From: Verrucomicrobiota bacterium
GTDB lineage: Bacteria > Verrucomicrobiota > Verrucomicrobiia > Chthoniobacterales > UBA10450
NCBI GenBank assembly: GCA_003218415.1
Contig: QHNK01000059.1
Span: forward strand, 1-36,865
Direction of reading: 5' to 3'
Length of the DNA stretch: 36,865 nt
Shown: in pieces, positions 33,692 through 36,865 of the stretch
How positions within the stretch are numbered: the first letter of the stretch is position 1
Layout: every line of letters starts with the position of its first letter
Translations under genes and position numbers: made by a program
The notes under the pieces: generated by a model
What the model was told of the DNA's origin: nothing
The model's database searches: none
What the model saw: the letters and a program-made list of their open reading frames with translations, nothing else

Positions 33692-34393
33692 TTATCCCGA
33701 CACTTTACGCGGTAACGCCACCTCCGCGACTTCTACTGACCGATCACCGGACGGCGGCACGGCACCGTCGAGCAACTTTATTTCCTTTCGCGACTTGATC
33801 ACTTCGTCCACCAGACCGTATGCCTTCGCCTCTTCGGCGGACATATAGTAATCGCGGTCTGAATCGACCCGGACTTGCTCCTCAGATTTGCCAGTGTGCT
33901 GCGCAATGATTCGGATGAGGCGTTTCTTGAGCTTGAACATGTAATCAACCTGCCGTTCCACGTCGCTCGCCGCACCCTGCGCGCCGCCAGACACCTGATG
34001 GATCATGATATCGGAATTCGGCAGCGCAAAACGTTTGCCCTTGGTACCCGCACAAAGGAGGACCGCCGCCATGCTGGCCGCCATCCCGAGACAATAGGTT
34101 GTCACGTCGCAGGTGAGAAATTGCATCGTGTCGTACACCGCGAGTCCTGCCGTCACGGAACCGCCGGGCGAATTGATATAGATGTTGATGTCTTTTTTTG
34201 AATCTTCCATCTGCAGAAAGAGCAACTGCGCAATGACAAGATTGGCGATGTGATCGTCCATCGGCGTTCCGATGAAGACGATCCGGTCCTTGAGCAGCCG
34301 CGAGTAAATGTCGTAGCTGCGTTCGCCCCGGCCAGTCTGCTCCACGACCATCGGAATCAGTACCTGCGAAACATTTTCGTCCGATACGCTCAT
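33692..34393 (-). CDS. clpP: ATP-dependent Clp protease proteolytic subunit ClpP
   Basis: Serine protease barrel partner of ClpX, 233 residues. The catalytic triad is Ser107 in [16 protein letters not shown], His132 in [11 protein letters not shown] and Asp181 in [17 protein letters not shown]. The substrate-binding strand [19 protein letters not shown] is present. The N-terminus (about 25 residues before [14 protein letters not shown]) includes a normal short propeptide region. The C-terminal tail is about 20 residues longer than in Escherichia coli. Its ATG overlaps the trigger factor stop codon (ATGA), so the two are translationally coupled. Confidence 0.98.
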   Translation of the reverse strand: MSVSDENVSQVLIPMVVEQTGRGERSYDIYSRLLKDRIVFIGTPMDDHIANLVIAQLLFLQMEDSKKDINIYINSPGGSVTAGLAVYDTMQFLTCDVTTYCLGMAASMAAVLLCAGTKGKRFALPNSDIMIHQVSGGAQGAASDVERQVDYMFKLKKRLIRIIAQHTGKSEEQVRVDSDRDYYMSAEEAKAYGLVDEVIKSRKEIKLLDGAVPPSGDRSVEVAEVALPRKVSG

Positions 34394-35727
34394 GATTTTT
34401 GTTCTTTGACAGTGGATTCTTGCGCTGGCTCGATGCTAACATTCGCCTTCAGGAAATCAAGAGTCTTGCCCAGCAGGATCTGCTCAGCGACGTCATCCAA
34501 TACATCTTTTTGCTGCAACTCCTTGCGCATTTTCTCAGGCGAAATGTCATAACGTGCCGCCTCTTGCCTGATGCGAAGATCGACATCTTCCTTCGCGACT
34601 TCAATGTTCTCGCGCTCCACGATCCGATGCAGAATGAAATTTGTTTTTAACCGATGCGCCGCCACGCCTGCGGCGCCATCGATCAGTTCTCTCTCTTTTT
34701 CCTTCAGCATCTCATCAGTAACCCCACGCTCGCGGTTCCGTTGCACTAATTCGGCCAGCGCACGGCGCGTTTCATTTTGCAGAAGCGCGGGAGGCAACTC
34801 GAATTGAATCCGCTCGTGCAAATATTTCATGATCTGTGATTCCTTGGCCCGCTCGACATCATGCTCTTTCGCATGCTCGATATCGTGCTCGAGCAACTGG
34901 CGAAGATCCACAAGGGTTTTCCCCGGAGCGAGTTTGGCCGCGAGCGCATCGTCGATCGGTGGCAAGACCTTCTCCTTGACCTCGCGCACGGTAACGGCGT
35001 AATCCGCTTTTTTGCCTGCCAATTCCTTGACCGGAAAATCTGCCGGGAATTCCACGATCGCCAGGCGCGTTTCGCCCGGCTTTTGTCCGACCAATTGCTC
35101 GCAAAATTTCGGAAGAAAATTATCAGCCGCGAGGTGCAGCCAGAATTTTTTGCCTCCTTGCAAATTTTTGCTGGCTTGCGGCGCGATCTCGCTAATCGGC
35201 TTGCTATCCATCGAACCCTCAAAATCAAGCACCGCAAAATCGCCCATTTGCAGTCCACGTCCTGGCACATCGACAAAATCAGCTGACTGCTCACGCAGAC
35301 GTTCCAGCGCCTCCTCGATTTCGGCATCAGAAACTTTTGTGTCCGGCAACTGCACCGGAATCTTCTTGTAATCGGGCAGCTCGAATTCCGGCGCGATAAC
35401 CACGGTCGCTCGGAAGCGCATCGACTTGTCTTCGCCGAACTGGATGTCTTCGATGTTCGTTAACGAAGCCACGCGCAAGTGCTCTTGTTCGACTGCTTCG
35501 TGATAACTTTTCGAGACGAGTTTCTTGGTCAGTTCGTCCTGGATTTCCTTGCGGAATCTTTTGTCGATCACGGCACGCGGCGCTTTGCCCGGCCGGTATC
35601 CGGGGATTTTCGCAAATCGCGCGAAGCTGTTTGCGATCGCATCCCACTCCTTTTCGACTTCCTTAGGCGGCAATTCGATCTGGAGCTTCGAGACCGAACC
35701 GGGCTGCCTTTCTACTTCAACCTTCAT
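34390..35727 (-). CDS. tig: Trigger factor chaperone
   Basis: Ribosome-bound folding helper, 445 residues. The N-terminal ribosome-binding domain has the signature [18 protein letters not shown] (GFRxGKxP type). The PPIase domain (about 150-245) starts [20 protein letters not shown]. The helical C-terminal arm is long and charged, ending VKEQKS. It is the first gene of the clp set: the stop overlaps clpP ATG. hutI lies 33 bp upstream on the same strand, with a hairpin across the hutI stop codon that may separate the two units. Confidence 0.97.
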   Translation of the reverse strand: MKVEVERQPGSVSKLQIELPPKEVEKEWDAIANSFARFAKIPGYRPGKAPRAVIDKRFRKEIQDELTKKLVSKSYHEAVEQEHLRVASLTNIEDIQFGEDKSMRFRATVVIAPEFELPDYKKIPVQLPDTKVSDAEIEEALERLREQSADFVDVPGRGLQMGDFAVLDFEGSMDSKPISEIAPQASKNLQGGKKFWLHLAADNFLPKFCEQLVGQKPGETRLAIVEFPADFPVKELAGKKADYAVTVREVKEKVLPPIDDALAAKLAPGKTLVDLRQLLEHDIEHAKEHDVERAKESQIMKYLHERIQFELPPALLQNETRRALAELVQRNRERGVTDEMLKEKERELIDGAAGVAAHRLKTNFILHRIVERENIEVAKEDVDLRIRQEAARYDISPEKMRKELQQKDVLDDVAEQILLGKTLDFLKANVSIEPAQESTVKEQKS

Positions 35728-35750
35728 TGTGAGAAAGCGACGATTGTAGC

Positions 35751-35769
35751 GGCGCTTGTGTCAAGCGCC
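35751..35769. terminator. Hairpin across the hutI stop codon
   Basis: GGCGCTTG and CAAGCGCC form a perfect 8-bp stem with loop TGT (35759-35761). It covers the hutI TGA and lies about 24 bp upstream of the tig start. No U-tract follows on the minus strand, so its role as terminator or processing site is uncertain. Confidence 0.4.
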
Positions 35770-36865
35770 GGCCACGCGTTTGCCTTTGACGTAAACCGAA
35801 TGTGTTTGCGGCGTTCCAAACCAGTACGCCAATTCGCGATAATCTTCGCAATCGAAGACAGAGAAGTTGGCAAGCTTGCCTCGCTCAAGCGAGCCGATCC
35901 TATCGCCGCGATTGAGGCTGTAAGCCGCGTTGATCGTCGCTGCGGTGATCGCTTCCGGGGGTGACATTTTCATCTGTGTGCAGGCAAGAGACAAAATCAT
36001 CGGCATGCTTGCGGTGGGCGACGAGCCGGGATTGAAATCCGTCGCGATCACAACAGCAAGTCCGGCCTCGATCATTTCGCGCGCGCGGGGATAATCTGTC
36101 GATCCAAGCACATACACGGAACCCGGCAACAGCACTGGTTGGACACCAACGGATTTCATTGCCGCAATCCCCTGTTCATCTGTTTTCTCCAAATGATCCG
36201 CCGTCGTCGCCTCCAGTTCTGCGGCCAGTTTCTCGCCGCCCGAACTGGTTAGTTGGTCCGCGTGGATTCGCAGCCTTAGGCCGAGCTCCCTGGCTGCCGT
36301 CAGAATTCTTCTCGACTTTTTGACGTCGAAATAACCGCGCTCACAGAACACGTCGCAAAACTCCGCGAGCTTTTCCGTTGCGATCCGCGGCAGCATTTCA
36401 TCGATCACAAGCTCAATGTATTCATCGGCATCCATCTCGCGCGGCACCGCGTGTGCCCCGAGAAATGTCGGCACAATCTCAAGAGGAGTTTCTTCATTGA
36501 GCCGCGATATTACACGCAAAATCTTCAATTCGTCTTCGACAGTCAGCCCGTACCCGGATTTTGCTTCGACAGTCGTCGTTCCGCAGCGCAGGAACCATTC
36601 TGTGTGTTTCTGCGCCTGGGCGAAAAGTTCATCGCCGCTGGCCGCGCGCGTTTTTTCTACCGTTGACCAAATCCCGCCGCCGGCCTTGGCAATTTGTTCG
36701 TAAGTTTCGCCCCGCGCGCGCCGCACAAAATCGTCTAGGCGATTTCCGGCAAAAACCAAATGCGTGTGCGCATCGACAAATCCGGGCAACACAACACGCC
36801 CGCCAGCATCAATAATCTCCGCGCTGCTCGCGTTCTTCTCGATTCGATCGCTCGATCCGACGATG
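35761..36865 (-). CDS. hutI: Imidazolonepropionase, 5' end beyond the window
   Basis: Opens the ring of imidazolone-5-propionate to N-formimino-L-glutamate in histidine breakdown. The visible 367 codons are open up to the right edge ([20 protein letters not shown]), so the true start lies outside; a TTG at 36792 would cut away the N-terminal beta sandwich. Zinc and substrate motifs are [64 protein letters not shown] and [14 protein letters not shown]. The C-terminus [20 protein letters not shown] is that of amidohydrolases. Other hut genes are probably beyond the edge. Confidence 0.96.
   Translation of the reverse strand, partial: IVGSSDRIEKNASSAEIIDAGGRVVLPGFVDAHTHLVFAGNRLDDFVRRARGETYEQIAKAGGGIWSTVEKTRAASGDELFAQAQKHTEWFLRCGTTTVEAKSGYGLTVEDELKILRVISRLNEETPLEIVPTFLGAHAVPREMDADEYIELVIDEMLPRIATEKLAEFCDVFCERGYFDVKKSRRILTAARELGLRLRIHADQLTSSGGEKLAAELEATTADHLEKTDEQGIAAMKSVGVQPVLLPGSVYVLGSTDYPRAREMIEAGLAVVIATDFNPGSSPTASMPMILSLACTQMKMSPPEAITAATINAAYSLNRGDRIGSLERGKLANFSVFDCEDYRELAYWFGTPQTHSVYVKGKRVAGA

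Noticed and set aside
35730-35775. Minus-strand TTGACA and TACAAT ahead of tig as a promoter
   Set aside because: Only about 10 bases separate the two hexamers, far from the usual 17, and TTGACA lies in the hutI stop hairpin.

Overview
The window reads as one contig piece from a free-living, probably soil-dwelling Gram-negative bacterium of the Planctomycetes-Verrucomicrobia type, most likely Verrucomicrobia (Chthoniobacterales/Spartobacteria-like). This rests on protein style (an ECF-like sigma factor upstream of a Ser/Thr kinase with TolB-N and TPR domains), on the many short palindromic repeats between genes, and on scarce Shine-Dalgarno sites. It is an inference from memory of protein families, not a database result.

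Layout. Positions 1-7139 are an accessory, decaying signalling region on the minus strand: an ECF-like sigma factor, then (after a gap holding palindromic repeats and a dead GxxExxY gene) a kinase-TolB-N-TPR protein, followed by two tandem relatives of its sensor half. The first relative has lost its N-terminus to a frameshift and the second is a shattered pseudogene. Positions 7223-15868 hold a CstA-type transporter, a methyltransferase, valS, murI, a YjbR-like gene, glyQS and an OsmC-family gene. Positions 15993-17921 hold tRNA-Val, NADP-type gdhA and a small WxxGxW-type surface protein. Positions 18035-22298 hold a GT2 glycosyltransferase, a histone-deacetylase-family hydrolase, a secreted unknown protein, tRNA-Pro, ychF and a coiled-coil zinc-ribbon protein. 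Positions 22336-27447 hold a membrane-anchored redoxin with an in-frame UGA, an OPT-family transporter, a dead serine hydrolase and nagZ. Positions 27597-32211 hold nadD-rsfS, an FKBP isomerase, an exported unknown protein paired with an L,D-transpeptidase, and cinA. Positions 32387-36865 hold the proteostasis cluster tig-clpP-clpX behind hutI, which runs off the right edge.

The most interesting object is the redoxin at 22336-23121. Its frame is open on both sides of a single UGA, which sits exactly where the first Cys of a W-C-P-x-C redox motif is expected (giving UPLC). A hairpin follows immediately, with a loop whose distance and G position fit the usual bacterial SECIS pattern. I read it as a probable selenoprotein whose start overlaps the stop of the OPT transporter gene. 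Other notable points are an rsfS frame that appears to start at AUA overlapping the nadD stop codon, a 7-bp tandem repeat inserted inside valS, and at least three families of palindromic repeats that sit at gene ends and in several cases supply the stop codon or the last residues of the neighbouring protein.

Gene logic: housekeeping functions dominate (translation: ValS, GlyQS, RsfS, Tig, YchF, two tRNAs; proteolysis: ClpXP; cell wall: MurI, NagZ, L,D-transpeptidase; nitrogen and amino acids: GdhA, HutI, OPT and CstA transporters; NAD metabolism: NadD, CinA). These are interspersed with mobile palindromes and a few dead genes.
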